Positions 1 through 7,395 are shown, counted from the first letter of the stretch. The stretch is DNA of 18,768 nucleotides from an uncultured Oscillospiraceae bacterium (GCA_934635545.1 CAKTZN010000012.1:1-18768), one strand, 5' to 3'. The notes: generated from the letters alone by a model not told the origin. Program-made: numbers and translations.

Positions 1-147
1 GAAGATCCGGGGTACACTGCATTACAGCTTGCCGAAAAGCTGCATGTCAGCAGGGTTTCTGTAACAAAGTATCTGAAAGCTCTAAAGCAAAAGGGAATCA
101 TTGAACGTATCGGCTCAGACCGCAGTGGGTACTGGAAGATAAATTAA
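1..147 (+). CDS. C-terminal end of a winged-helix protein (AlbA_2/RecG-like ATP-binding regulator), 5'-truncated by window
   Basis: Frame 1 is open from the first base to a TAA at 145-147, giving 48 residues. The fragment reads as a compact winged helix-turn-helix: LAEKLHVSRVSVTKYLKALK supplies the helices and the ending is ERIGSDRSGYWKIN. The closing GSDxxGYWKI pattern is what I associate with the C-terminus of the Schlafen/AlbA_2 (divergent AAA-4) ATP-binding proteins, often called RecG-like or putative transcriptional regulators and common in mobile elements of Firmicutes. Only the DNA-binding tail is visible, so the family call is an inference. A perfect 14-bp terminator hairpin follows within a few bases. 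Confidence 0.5.
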   Translation, partial: EDPGYTALQLAEKLHVSRVSVTKYLKALKQKGIIERIGSDRSGYWKIN

Positions 148-152
148 CGCAG

Positions 153-201
153 GAACGCCCTCACAGAAGTCATGTAACGGCTTGCTGTGAGGGCGTTCTT
201 T
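153..201 (+). terminator. Rho-independent terminator
   Basis: Perfect 14-bp inverted repeat, 153-166 against 185-198, with an 18-nt loop and a short TTT at 199-201. It lies just after the winged-helix gene's stop on the plus strand and just beyond the tnpV stop on the minus strand. The minus-strand side has no T run, so it is mainly a plus-strand terminator. Confidence 0.7.
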
Positions 202-207
202 ATGGTA

Positions 208-558
208 TTATGCGAATACAAGTTCTTGCAGGATGATTTCCTCCGCACGGCTGCGGATGCTGTTCATGCGGCGTACCCATTCCATTTGATCAGATGCTTT
301 GAGCGCTTCGGTCACACACTCCTGCTTTGCCATATCGGAAATGATGATTTCCATACGCTCGTTGCAGGATTGATCGATCTCGGCAAGGTGACGATGCAGC
401 GTTCCGCTTGTAAGCAGGTTTGCGTAGAGAACCGGACGATGTTCTTTCAGATAGCTGCGGCGCATACGTCCATACTTGCCGATCTGATAGTCCGGCTCAT
501 CCGGCAGTGCAAGGTTCGGGATGAGGTAATCCCCCTCCTGACGGTAGGTGCCGCCCAT
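208..558 (-). CDS. tnpV: TnpV family transposon-encoded protein
   Basis: A 116-residue protein recognisable as TnpV, the small accessory protein of Tn4451-type mobilizable transposons of Clostridia. Features seen are GGTYRQEGDYLIPNL at the start, IGKYG, RSYLKEHRPVLYANLLTSG in the middle, and QMEWVRRMNSIRSRAEEI near the end. Its biochemical role is not established. Start choice is problematic: the ATG at 558 has no ribosome site at a sensible distance. A good AAAGGAG (about 589-595) sits 9 nt upstream of an in-frame ATA at 577-579 that would give the family-typical MKSLFEEMGGTY start. The natural start may therefore be the non-canonical ATA at 579, or an ATG mutated to ATA. No tnpX recombinase is visible nearby, so this is likely transposon debris. 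Confidence 0.85.
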   Translation of the reverse strand: MGGTYRQEGDYLIPNLALPDEPDYQIGKYGRMRRSYLKEHRPVLYANLLTSGTLHRHLAEIDQSCNERMEIIISDMAKQECVTEALKASDQMEWVRRMNSIRSRAEEIILQELVFA

Positions 559-738
559 TTCTTCAAATAGAGATTTTATAAGAATCAGCTCCTTTTTGTG
601 TTGATTTGCAGCGGTTATAAGGATTTTTCTGCTCCTTTCCTACAACTGCTGTTACATTCACCACAAATGAGCCGCAGTCATATGTATTAGGTGGGAGAAA
701 CCACCCTTTACATAGTAACTCTTGTTTTTAGATAGATG

Positions 739-765
739 AAAAGTGCGCAATGATTGCACACTTTT
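739..765. terminator. Bidirectional terminator-like hairpin
   Basis: Arms 739-751 and 753-765 pair over 13 positions with one C/A mismatch; the innermost pairs must open to make a loop. A T4 run closes the plus-strand arm and an A4/T4 run closes the minus-strand side. It looks like a weak bidirectional terminator in the debris region. Confidence 0.4.
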
Positions 766-823
766 ATGCGAGAGGTTTATAATTGCTTTATTGCTATGCA
801 GCAAGATTTCCTAAAATATGTCG

Positions 824-853
824 AAGCGGCACCACCAAGCGGTGGTGCCGCTT
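824..853. repeat. Perfect 13-bp inverted repeat (hairpin)
   Basis: Arms 824-836 and 841-853 are exact reverse complements around a 4-nt loop. The stem is very GC-rich. Neither strand has a clean T tract after it, so it could be a terminator missing its tract, a structured intergenic repeat, or an element end. Confidence 0.55.
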
Positions 854-982
854 TGCACCTTGTCCCGAGGAGAGGATATCGGCATCCCTCTTTCAAACAA
901 CCGCAGTGCTTTCGCCAGCCGCTTTGCCGAAATGCTCTTTTGACCCAAAGGATCTCTCCTCTCTTTGTGGGATATTAGGATT

Positions 983-1126
983 TTACCCGACCATCTCTGC
1001 GTCCTCCAGCCGGCGGTACTGGTAGCTGTCTTCCTCGTACAGTTCAAATGTACCAGCAAGCATAATCTCACTGCCCAGCTCCGGATAGTCATCGGAATAA
1101 GCCCCCATAACTGTTGACATTTTAAC
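983..1126 (-). pseudogene. C-terminal remnant of an unidentified protein (OB-fold-like tail)
   Basis: The last 40-odd codons before a stop at 983 look genuinely coding: GAYSDDYPELGSEIMLAGTFELYEEDSYQYRRLEDAE. The pattern 'G.Y..YPE.G....L.GTFE.YEED...Y..L.DAE' resembles the C-terminal beta-barrel tail of small exported proteins in Clostridia, but I cannot name the family. There is no ribosome site before the candidate ATG, and the upstream in-frame sequence does not look like protein. I read it as the end of a gene whose 5' part was lost, possibly when the neighbouring regulator was inserted. Confidence 0.35.
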
Positions 1127-1184
1127 TGATTGCCATGGCTGGCAACGAGCAGTAATGATTGAAGCCGATGCAACTTTATAGCGG

Positions 1185-1649
1185 TTACTTGCTAAGCAGT
1201 CGTTTTCCTGCAATCAAAATGCCCGTCAGAATTTCCGCGACGGATAAGCCCATCAGAATGCCTGAAACGAAGTCCTGCACATCTGTTCCACCAGTGGTCT
1301 TAGACATGGCACCACAGGCAATACCAAGAACGATGAGGACAAGACCATAGAGGATGCCCTTCTGTCGCTTTAGCTCCTGCGTGTGGTGCAGCAGATCAAT
1401 AATCTGTGCATCATCATAGACGCGCACGCTGCTGTCCGCTGCGTCCTCTCCGTCCATCAGCTCCGGAAGCGTCATGTGGAGCGCGTCGCAGAGCTTCTGG
1501 ATGATGCTGTAATCCGGCATACACTTTCCGTTTTCCCATTTGGAGATCGTCTTGTTGGACACGCTGAGCGTCTCTGCCAGCTGCTCCTGCGTGAGGTTCT
1601 GTTCCTTACGCTTGCACGCGATATAGCTGCCAATGGCTGTCTGATTCAT
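1185..1649 (-). CDS. XRE-family regulator with two C-terminal membrane segments
   Basis: A 154-residue protein starting at the ATG at 1649, which has AGGAGG 7 nt upstream; an in-frame start further upstream lacks this. Residues about 7-62 form an XRE/Cro helix-turn-helix (ACKRKEQNLTQEQLAETLSV then SNKTISKWENGKCMPDYS). A linker follows, then two hydrophobic segments near 101-119 (GILYGLVLIVLGIACGAM) and 127-148 (FVSGILMGLSVAEILTGILIAG), ending in a basic tail. The layout suggests a DNA-binding domain tethered to the cytoplasmic membrane, a common type in Clostridia whose targets are usually unknown. It is downstream of, and co-oriented with, the NapH-like gene, 93 bp away, and may be transcribed with it. 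Confidence 0.88.
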   Translation of the reverse strand: MNQTAIGSYIACKRKEQNLTQEQLAETLSVSNKTISKWENGKCMPDYSIIQKLCDALHMTLPELMDGEDAADSSVRVYDDAQIIDLLHHTQELKRQKGILYGLVLIVLGIACGAMSKTTGGTDVQDFVSGILMGLSVAEILTGILIAGKRLLSK

Positions 1650-1692
1650 TTGGAATGCCTCCTGTGTTGAAGATGCCCTGAGCATAGCGCAG

Positions 1693-1719
1693 CGCCGGGG
1701 AAGAAACCATCCCCCGGCG
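1693..1719 (-). terminator. Weak hairpin between the NapH-like gene and the XRE gene
   Basis: An 8-bp GC stem (1693-1700 with 1712-1719) and an 11-nt loop lie just after the stop of the NapH-like gene on the minus strand. No T tract follows, so termination would be partial at best. It may set the level of read-through into the regulator. Confidence 0.3.
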
Positions 1720-1742
1720 GTAGAATTTGCGTGGAATGCGGG

Positions 1743-2585
1743 CTAATGCAGCGCTTTTGTGGGGCAGACTTTCGTACATTCGTAGCAGAGAATGCACTCC
1801 GTCCCGTTTTTCCGCTTGTGGGATTCCTTATTGACCTCTACGTTCATGGGGCAGACGCGCAGGCATTTGCCGCAGTGGATGCATTTGCTCTCATCACAGT
1901 GGACACGTAGCAGGGAAAAATAGCTCATGGGCTTGAGAAACACCGTGATGGGACACAGATATTTGCAGAACGCCCGGTTGTCCTTGCACGCAAATGCCAG
2001 CGCAATGCCTGCGATGTAATAGAGCGCATTTCCGGCGAGGAACAGCCAGAACATGATCCGCTCCAAATTTGCGAGCTTCATCAGAAACAGTCCGGACACC
2101 AATGCCAAGGATAGCGCGAACATCACATAGCGCAGAAACCCAAGCTTTTCCTTTCGGGGCTTCTGCGGCTGCGTGTAAGGCAGAAAATCCAGCACCATCG
2201 CCGTCCAGCAGGCATAGCCGCACCAGCCGCGCCCGAACAGCAGCGGGCCGAATATCTTCGCCACGGCGTAGTGGATGGTCGCCGCCTCAAAGGCGCCGAG
2301 GAACAGATAATACCAGAAGCCCTCGATCTGCATATTTTCGTGGGAGATCACGCCGAGGTACAGCAGCATATAGCACCCCACCGCCAGCTGCATAAAGTGC
2401 CGGGCGTAGCGTTTTCCGGCAGTAAAGAGCGCCGTTCCCGCCGCAAGGCAGCAACCTATATAACTGAAATTCAGCAGATAGAACAGGTTGCCCTTGGCAA
2501 GCCACAACATGACCGCAACTGCCTCGAACAACAGAAGCAGCAGGAGTGACGGTACATATTTTTTGAAACGGTCACTTTTCTTCAT
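1743..2585 (-). CDS. NapH/CcoG-like membrane 4Fe-4S binding protein
   Basis: A 280-residue polytopic membrane protein with a ferredoxin tail. About five hydrophobic segments (near 11-30, 36-55, 66-82, 92-115, 152-200) carry the family motif GRGWCGYAC (119-126) and a second CKYLCP (207-212). The C-terminus has two 4Fe-4S sets, CIHCGKCLRVCP (C235, 238, 241, 245) and CILCYECTKVCP (C264, 267, 270, 274). NapH, NosR and RdxA/CcoG relatives move electrons between the membrane and a redox partner; the partner here is unknown. The ATG at 2585 overlaps the stop of the preceding gene by 14 nt, arguing for coupling; a TTG at 2603 is an alternative. It is the last gene of the polyphosphate-type run, an unexpected setting for this family. 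Confidence 0.85.
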   Translation of the reverse strand: MKKSDRFKKYVPSLLLLLLFEAVAVMLWLAKGNLFYLLNFSYIGCCLAAGTALFTAGKRYARHFMQLAVGCYMLLYLGVISHENMQIEGFWYYLFLGAFEAATIHYAVAKIFGPLLFGRGWCGYACWTAMVLDFLPYTQPQKPRKEKLGFLRYVMFALSLALVSGLFLMKLANLERIMFWLFLAGNALYYIAGIALAFACKDNRAFCKYLCPITVFLKPMSYFSLLRVHCDESKCIHCGKCLRVCPMNVEVNKESHKRKNGTECILCYECTKVCPTKALH

Positions 2586-2784
2586 CTTTGTATTTTTCCC
2601 CAAAAGAACCGGGAGCCAAGCCGACGCACAGCCCTACGCAGACCCCAAACAGTAGTCCAATGCCAACATCGTCCATCAATGCACCGACGGCAGCGCCGAG
2701 TCCTGCTCCGATAGCAAGGCCAAGAGAAATGTCGGTGGTCATACCCGCATCTTTCCGATTCTTTTGATCTTTCTGGGGTTCCAT
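2572..2784 (-). CDS. Small glycine-rich (glycine-zipper-like) membrane protein
   Basis: A 70-residue protein with a charged N-terminus (MEPQKDQKNRKDAG) and a long hydrophobic glycine/alanine stretch at about 19-58 built of small-residue repeats (LGLAIGAGLGAAVGALMDD, GIGLLFGVCVGLCVGLAPG). It has a charged tail (EKYKDEEK). The pattern fits a helical-hairpin membrane protein with glycine-zipper packing; no enzymatic motif is seen. It starts 2 bp after the preceding zinc-ribbon gene and overlaps the following NapH-like gene, so it belongs to the same transcript. The function is unknown. Confidence 0.7.
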   Translation of the reverse strand: MEPQKDQKNRKDAGMTTDISLGLAIGAGLGAAVGALMDDVGIGLLFGVCVGLCVGLAPGSFGEKYKDEEK

Positions 2785-2786
2785 AA

Positions 2787-3074
2787 TTATTTTCCTTTCT
2801 CACCTTTGGAGTTGTCAAATTCTGCCCCGCAATAGGGGCAGAAATCTTTTTTGCCTGCAAAGAAAAAGATTCCGAGGAATTTTTCGCAGAATGGACACCG
2901 CTGTGTGAAGATTCCGGCCACGATCCCCGGTAGTAGAAATACGAGTCCAAGCTCCAGCAGCGGGTGCAGCCAATAGCCGCGGCTCTCCCATACACTCTGC
3001 ACCAGCAGGATGATGCCGATATCCAAAAGCACTGCGCTGATCCAATACCCGATTTTCTGCTTTTTAAGCTTCAT
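2787..3074 (-). CDS. Small membrane protein with C-terminal zinc ribbon
   Basis: A 95-residue protein. Two hydrophobic segments (about 9-27 and 38-56) are followed by two CPxC knuckles, CPFC (60-63) and CPYC (79-82), the geometry of a rubredoxin-like zinc ribbon on the cytoplasmic side. The family is not recognised. Its start overlaps the 3' end of ppk by 11 nt and its stop lies 2 bp before the next gene, so translation is probably coupled to polyphosphate kinase. Confidence 0.72.
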   Translation of the reverse strand: MKLKKQKIGYWISAVLLDIGIILLVQSVWESRGYWLHPLLELGLVFLLPGIVAGIFTQRCPFCEKFLGIFFFAGKKDFCPYCGAEFDNSKGEKGK

Positions 3075-5196
3075 GGTGCAAAAAACCTTCCGTCAGCCTT
3101 TGCAGCCTCTGTATGAGCTTTGGCGTCTCCTTGTGTGGCTCTGCCGGAATATGCGGTGATCGCTGCATGAAATAATCCTGCGAGTCAAACGGCACAGCGC
3201 TGTGCTTGCGGCGGTAGGTTCCGTCCGGCAGCATCAGACTGGCCTTCGCCGTGTCGCGGAGCTGGGAAGCCAATATCCACTGGAGTTGTTCTCGCAACTG
3301 AGCGTCGTGTACCGGACAGGCGATCTCCACGCGGCGGTTCAAATTGCGTGTCATGAGGTCGGCGGAGGAAATATAAAATTCCGCGCTTTCCCCACGTCCA
3401 AACTGATAAATTCGTGCGTGTTCCAAAAAGCGCCCGACGACGCTGGTGACATGGATGTTTTCCGTTTCCCCCGTCACGCCAGGCAGGATGCAGCAGATGC
3501 CGCGGATGATGAGCTGCACCTCCACGCCCGCACAGGATGCCTCCGCCAGCTTGTCGATGACCTCACGCTCGGTGACGGAATTGGCCTTGATGCAGACATA
3601 GCCGTCCCTTCCCAACGCAATTTGCCGGTCGATGTTTCGGAGCAGCATATCTTTGATGCCAAAAGGCGATACGCAGAGCTGCTGATATTCTCCGTCCAGC
3701 TTGTTGACCAGCATATTGCGGAAAAACGCCGCTGCGTCCTCGCCGATCGTCTGGTCAGCAGTCATCAGGCTCAGATCGGTATACATGGCGTTGGTCTTTT
3801 CGTTGTAGTTCCCCGTGCCGATCTGCGTAAGATAGCCGGTTTTGTTCCGATTGCGAAGCGTAATCAGGCAAATTTTACTGTGGCATTTGAACCCTTCTGT
3901 GCCATAGATCACCTGACAGCCAGACTCCTCCAGCATCTTTGACCACGCGAGGTTATTTTCCTCGTCAAAGCGGGCGCGAAGTTCCATGAGAACCAATACT
4001 TCCTTGCCGTTTTCTGCTGCGCGGCAGAGCGTCTGCGCTATTTTAGAAGAGGAGGCAAGCCGGTAGATGGTGATTTTGATCGACAGCACCTGCGGGTTCT
4101 CTGCCGCTTCATTCAGAAGACGCAGAAACGGCTCGACAGAATCGTAGGGATAAAACAGCAGCCGATCACTTTGCTGCACCTGTGTAAGGACGGACTGATT
4201 TTGCCACAGATCTTCCGCCCAGCGCGGATGATAGGACGGATACAGAAGACGGACGGAAACCTCCCTTGGCAGTTCCCAAATCAGGCGGAACACATAGCGC
4301 ATATTAAGCGGCGTGGGGTCCACAAATATCTGATGATTCTCCACCCGGACAAGGGAGGAAAGAATTCTTTGAAACTCTGCGGATACAGGTGCGCTCAGCT
4401 CCAGCCGCACGACGGCAAGATGATCGCGCTGCTTGAGGAGTTTTTTCATCTGACGGCGGAAATCTTCCTCGTTATCCTCGAATTTCTCGTCGTCGAAGCT
4501 GATGTCCGCATTGCGCGTTACCGTAAGAATACAGCTTTCCTTCACCGTGTAAGCGTCGAACAGCGTTGGCAGCCAGCGCAGGAGGATGTTTTCCGTGCGC
4601 ACAAAGTGCGTTCCGCCAGAAAGCAGCAAATACGGCGGCGTACTCTCCGGTACCGGGACGATACCGATCGCCTTATGCCCTTTTTTGCTTTCCAGCAGTG
4701 CCGCGGCATAGAGGTTCTTATTGACCAGATGCGGCACGGGATGGTTCGGCGCGATCACAATGGGAGACAAAACCGGCAGCAGCTCCGTTTTGAAAAACCG
4801 GTTGACCTGCTTCAACTCGCCCGCATCCAGCGTTTCAGGAGATACATCCTGTATGCCGCTTTGGGCAAGCGTTTCCATAACAGCGGTATAAATCTGCTTT
4901 TTCATAGCAAGAAGCCCCGGAATGGCGCGGTAAACGTGGTGCAGATGCTGCGCCGGTGTCCAGCCGGTTTTGCTGTCCGTATCGTCTGGCGTCATGTGGG
5001 CAAGATCAAAGAGACTGCCCACACGCACCATGAAAAACTCGTCGAGATTGTTCGAAAAGATTGAGACAAATTTCAGCCGCTCCAACGCGGGAACGCCCGG
5101 ATCTGCCGCTTCTTCCAGCACACGCCGGTTAAAGCGCAGCCAGCTCAGTTCGCGGTTCTGGGTATATCGGTATTGTTTTTGAGTATTCTTTGGCAT
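3064..5196 (-). CDS. ppk1: Polyphosphate kinase 1
   Basis: A 710-residue, full-length PPK1, which reversibly transfers the terminal phosphate of ATP onto a polyphosphate chain. The N-terminal domain begins RELSWLRFNRRVLEEA and continues FVSIFSNNLDEFFMVRVG (43-60). The catalytic core has PYDSVEPFLRLL (350-361), ITIYRLASSSKIA (375-387) and ARFDEENNLAWSKMLEESG. The His expected to be autophosphorylated is H439 in FKCHSKICL, and GTGNYNEKTNAMYTDLSL (461-478) follows. The second conserved His is H593 in LEHARIYQFG. The ATG at 5196 follows GGAAGG and overlaps the 3' end of ppx by 52 nt; the next in-frame Met is residue 56, inside the conserved domain, so the overlap is real. It pairs with Ppx as a build/degrade couple. 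Confidence 0.96.
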   Translation of the reverse strand: MPKNTQKQYRYTQNRELSWLRFNRRVLEEAADPGVPALERLKFVSIFSNNLDEFFMVRVGSLFDLAHMTPDDTDSKTGWTPAQHLHHVYRAIPGLLAMKKQIYTAVMETLAQSGIQDVSPETLDAGELKQVNRFFKTELLPVLSPIVIAPNHPVPHLVNKNLYAAALLESKKGHKAIGIVPVPESTPPYLLLSGGTHFVRTENILLRWLPTLFDAYTVKESCILTVTRNADISFDDEKFEDNEEDFRRQMKKLLKQRDHLAVVRLELSAPVSAEFQRILSSLVRVENHQIFVDPTPLNMRYVFRLIWELPREVSVRLLYPSYHPRWAEDLWQNQSVLTQVQQSDRLLFYPYDSVEPFLRLLNEAAENPQVLSIKITIYRLASSSKIAQTLCRAAENGKEVLVLMELRARFDEENNLAWSKMLEESGCQVIYGTEGFKCHSKICLITLRNRNKTGYLTQIGTGNYNEKTNAMYTDLSLMTADQTIGEDAAAFFRNMLVNKLDGEYQQLCVSPFGIKDMLLRNIDRQIALGRDGYVCIKANSVTEREVIDKLAEASCAGVEVQLIIRGICCILPGVTGETENIHVTSVVGRFLEHARIYQFGRGESAEFYISSADLMTRNLNRRVEIACPVHDAQLREQLQWILASQLRDTAKASLMLPDGTYRRKHSAVPFDSQDYFMQRSPHIPAEPHKETPKLIQRLQRLTEGFLHHEA

Positions 5197-6068
5197 AAAT
5201 AACCTTCCCGCACGCCGTATTTACTGACGACAAATTGTTCTGCATGGAACAGATGAAACACGTGCTGCAAAATGAGAAGCCCCGGCACAAGAGTGTGGAT
5301 ACGCTCGGCTTCCAGCCGCAGAATCAGGTCGCTGGCCTCTTTTTTGCCGCTGCAAAGGAATTTGCACAGTCCGTCCAGCTGCTCGGCAGTCATGCTGCGG
5401 CAGTCGTCTGAGATCCCGTAATAATGCCGCGCCAATTTGAGCGCGGCGCGTGCCGTCCCGCCGACGCCGACGAGAAGCGGACGCGAAGCGAGTGCACCTT
5501 CGCTGACGTCGATGGTTTTGGATATCTCCTGCCGCAGCCGCATGAGAGAACCATTTCCCGGCAGGATTTTCTTGACGCAGCGACGGTATAAGCTCAGAGA
5601 GCCGATGGGAAAGCTCGCAAAATCTACGGGCTTGCTGTCTTCGAACGTGACCATCTCTGTGCTCGCACCGCCGATGTCCAGAAACGCGCCGCTGGTCAGG
5701 TGCAGTTCCTGCATTGCGCCCGCATAGCCGAAAAGGGCTTCGTCCTCGCCGGAAATGACCTCTACCGAATAGCCTGTCGCCGCACGGATGACAGACAGAG
5801 CCTGCTCCGTGTTGGAGATATTACGGAGAGATGCGGTGGCAAACACGTTGATGCGGTCGATTGCCAGCGTCTGTAAAATACCGCGAAAGGTCAGAAGTCC
5901 CGCGCAGGCGCATTCGATGCCCTCTGCGCTGAGCTTTCCGTCCTCCACATACCCCGCAAGTCCTGCCATAATCTTCTCCCGAAAGAGAATTTTGAAGCTC
6001 TGTCCATCTGTTTCATAAAGCGTCAGTCGGATGGAGTTGGAGCCGATGTCAATAATGGCCTGCTTCAT
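5145..6068 (-). CDS. ppx: Exopolyphosphatase / Ppx-GppA family phosphatase
   Basis: A 307-residue, single-module member of the Ppx/GppA family (ASKHA fold) without the C-terminal HD domain of the longer E. coli-type enzyme. Seen motifs are AIIDIGSNSIRL (phosphate loop 1, 4-14), VISGEDEALFGY with the expected catalytic acidic residue (105-115), FLDIGGASTEMV (phosphate loop 2, 129-140) and VGVGGTARA. Such proteins remove terminal phosphates from polyphosphate or from pppGpp; adjacency to ppk favours polyphosphate. The ATG at 6066-6068 overlaps the stop of the upstream small gene in an ATGA arrangement, so the two are likely translationally coupled. Confidence 0.93.
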   Translation of the reverse strand: MKQAIIDIGSNSIRLTLYETDGQSFKILFREKIMAGLAGYVEDGKLSAEGIECACAGLLTFRGILQTLAIDRINVFATASLRNISNTEQALSVIRAATGYSVEVISGEDEALFGYAGAMQELHLTSGAFLDIGGASTEMVTFEDSKPVDFASFPIGSLSLYRRCVKKILPGNGSLMRLRQEISKTIDVSEGALASRPLLVGVGGTARAALKLARHYYGISDDCRSMTAEQLDGLCKFLCSGKKEASDLILRLEAERIHTLVPGLLILQHVFHLFHAEQFVVSKYGVREGYLCQRILKNNTDIPRTAN

Positions 6069-6307
6069 TCGGTATCACCGACAACCTCGGCGGTTTCCTC
6101 CTGCGGCACGTTTTCTTCCTGAACGAGTCCCTCCTGCAAGGTCCCGTCTGGCACACGGAATACCAAAATTGCCTTGGCGGAGTTCGTCACGGAGAACGTC
6201 ACCAGCTCCCAGCCACCCTGTGCCTTTTCGTTGGCGGTTTTCTCGATTGCCGCGGCCATCTTCTTTGCTTTGGGCGCGTAGTCGATCATGATCGTTTTAT
6301 AAGTCAT
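6065..6307 (-). CDS. Small DUF4177-like protein
   Basis: An 80-residue protein. Residues 1-52 (MTYKTIMIDYAPKAKKM, then EKTANEKAQGGWELVTFSV, then AILVFR) have the alpha/beta layout and the GWELV core of DUF4177-type domains, followed by an acidic tail rich in Glu/Gln. No catalytic residues are evident. GAGG lies 9 nt before the ATG. The gene sits between the MBL hydrolase and ppx and overlaps the ppx start by four bases, so it may act as an accessory to one of those enzymes; that is inference. The family assignment is from pattern only. Confidence 0.65.
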   Translation of the reverse strand: MTYKTIMIDYAPKAKKMAAAIEKTANEKAQGGWELVTFSVTNSAKAILVFRVPDGTLQEGLVQEENVPQEETAEVVGDTE

Positions 6308-6330
6308 AGTAGTTACCTCATTTCTGTTTG

Positions 6331-7395
6331 TTAGAATAGGATTTCCCGTTTCACGGAGAATTCCTTGGAATGGTAAGGAATTGCCTGCTGAAAATTATTT
6401 TTGCCTTTTAACTGCACAAACTGCGCATGATTCAGATGCACCGGATAGCGCAGCAGCGCCATTTTGCCCTGCTGGAACAGGCTCTCGCTGTAAGAGCCTT
6501 TCTCCAGCGTACCGGTCATGACCGCCGCGCCGCCCAGCGCCAGCACCTGCTCTGCAATCTTTTGTGCCGCGTCGCTGCGCAACTGTGGATCGCTGACAAA
6601 TACGACGCCTTGCGTCTGCCCATCATACGAACAGACCGGGGCGTTGATTTTTACCGAACGATACCAGAAGCCGCCTGCGTCCTGCTCCGCGAGATTTTGC
6701 AAAAAGAGTGCGTCGGCATAATAAGAAACGCCGGACAATCGGTCGGAAAAGAGCTTCAGAATCTCCAGTCCGCGCCCATACTTCGGTACAGGGAAAAGCA
6801 GCAGCTTGTGCGTGGACAGCAGCTTTTCCGTTTTTTGAACGAGTTGGTCACAGACTGTGTCATAAGGTGTCTCATCCAGTCCGTAGGCGCAATCCAACAC
6901 AGCGAGATCGGCGTGCTGATTCCGGATAGGATCACAGTCATAGACCTGCGTATCCTCCGTGTAGTCCCCGGAAAAGAACACGGACTCGCCGTTTTCGGCA
7001 AAGCGGTACCACACACTGCCTGTGCAATGACCGCTGCGCCCCCACTGGATGGACAGATTTTGAAACTCTCCCGCCCCGTTTGGGCAAATATCTTGCAGTA
7101 CACGGCGGTTCTTCGCTGCAAACGGAAGCTGGCTCAGTGTTTCCGCCGCCGCGATCACCGTTCCACAAAAGCCGTTTTCATACAGCCACGGCAATGCACC
7201 GGTGTGGTCGGCGTGGGAATGTGTCAGGAATACGGCGTCCAGACCGCTGATCTGCTCCCGCGTCAGGTGGGGATACGGGGCCTCCGGCGTGTCCGCCATT
7301 TTTCCGCAGTCCACCAAAAAGCGGATGGCTTCCCCCTGCACATAAAAGCAGTTGCGGCCATGCTCTCCCACGCCGCCAGCGATGATCAGCTCCAT
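6331..7395 (-). CDS. MBL-fold metallo-hydrolase
   Basis: A 354-residue protein starting at the ATG at 7395, which is preceded by AGGAGG and lies 2 nt after the permease stop; upstream in-frame sequence overlaps the permease and is not protein-like. The metal site is clear: THSHADHTG gives H59, H61, D63 and H64. H123 (in GRSGHCTGSVWY) and D144 (in FSGDYTEDT) are the other expected ligands. The remaining 200 residues are longer than a minimal MBL domain and resemble RNase J/beta-CASP or exonuclease-like relatives in layout, but I cannot assign a substrate. Context between an importer and polyphosphate genes suggests a phosphoester or phosphonate-derived substrate, which is inference only. Confidence 0.85.
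   Translation of the reverse strand: MELIIAGGVGEHGRNCFYVQGEAIRFLVDCGKMADTPEAPYPHLTREQISGLDAVFLTHSHADHTGALPWLYENGFCGTVIAAAETLSQLPFAAKNRRVLQDICPNGAGEFQNLSIQWGRSGHCTGSVWYRFAENGESVFFSGDYTEDTQVYDCDPIRNQHADLAVLDCAYGLDETPYDTVCDQLVQKTEKLLSTHKLLLFPVPKYGRGLEILKLFSDRLSGVSYYADALFLQNLAEQDAGGFWYRSVKINAPVCSYDGQTQGVVFVSDPQLRSDAAQKIAEQVLALGGAAVMTGTLEKGSYSESLFQQGKMALLRYPVHLNHAQFVQLKGKNNFQQAIPYHSKEFSVKREILF

Larger units (their letters stand above)
559..1184. other. Gene-poor debris between tnpV and the XRE regulator
   Basis: About 625 bp without a convincing intact gene. It holds the tnpV ribosome site and leader, a near-perfect hairpin at 739-765 and a perfect 13-bp hairpin at 824-853. It also holds a short C-terminal coding remnant at 983-1126 on the minus strand. 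A stop-to-stop open frame on the minus strand, ending in a TGA just inside the tnpV leader, contains DCGSFVVNVTAVVG but lacks a start. The mixture suggests transposon insertion and decay. Confidence 0.5.

Noticed and set aside
661..700. Seven-codon minus-strand peptide MTAAHLW in the tnpV leader
   Set aside because: No ribosome site and no sign of attenuation structures; it could be chance.
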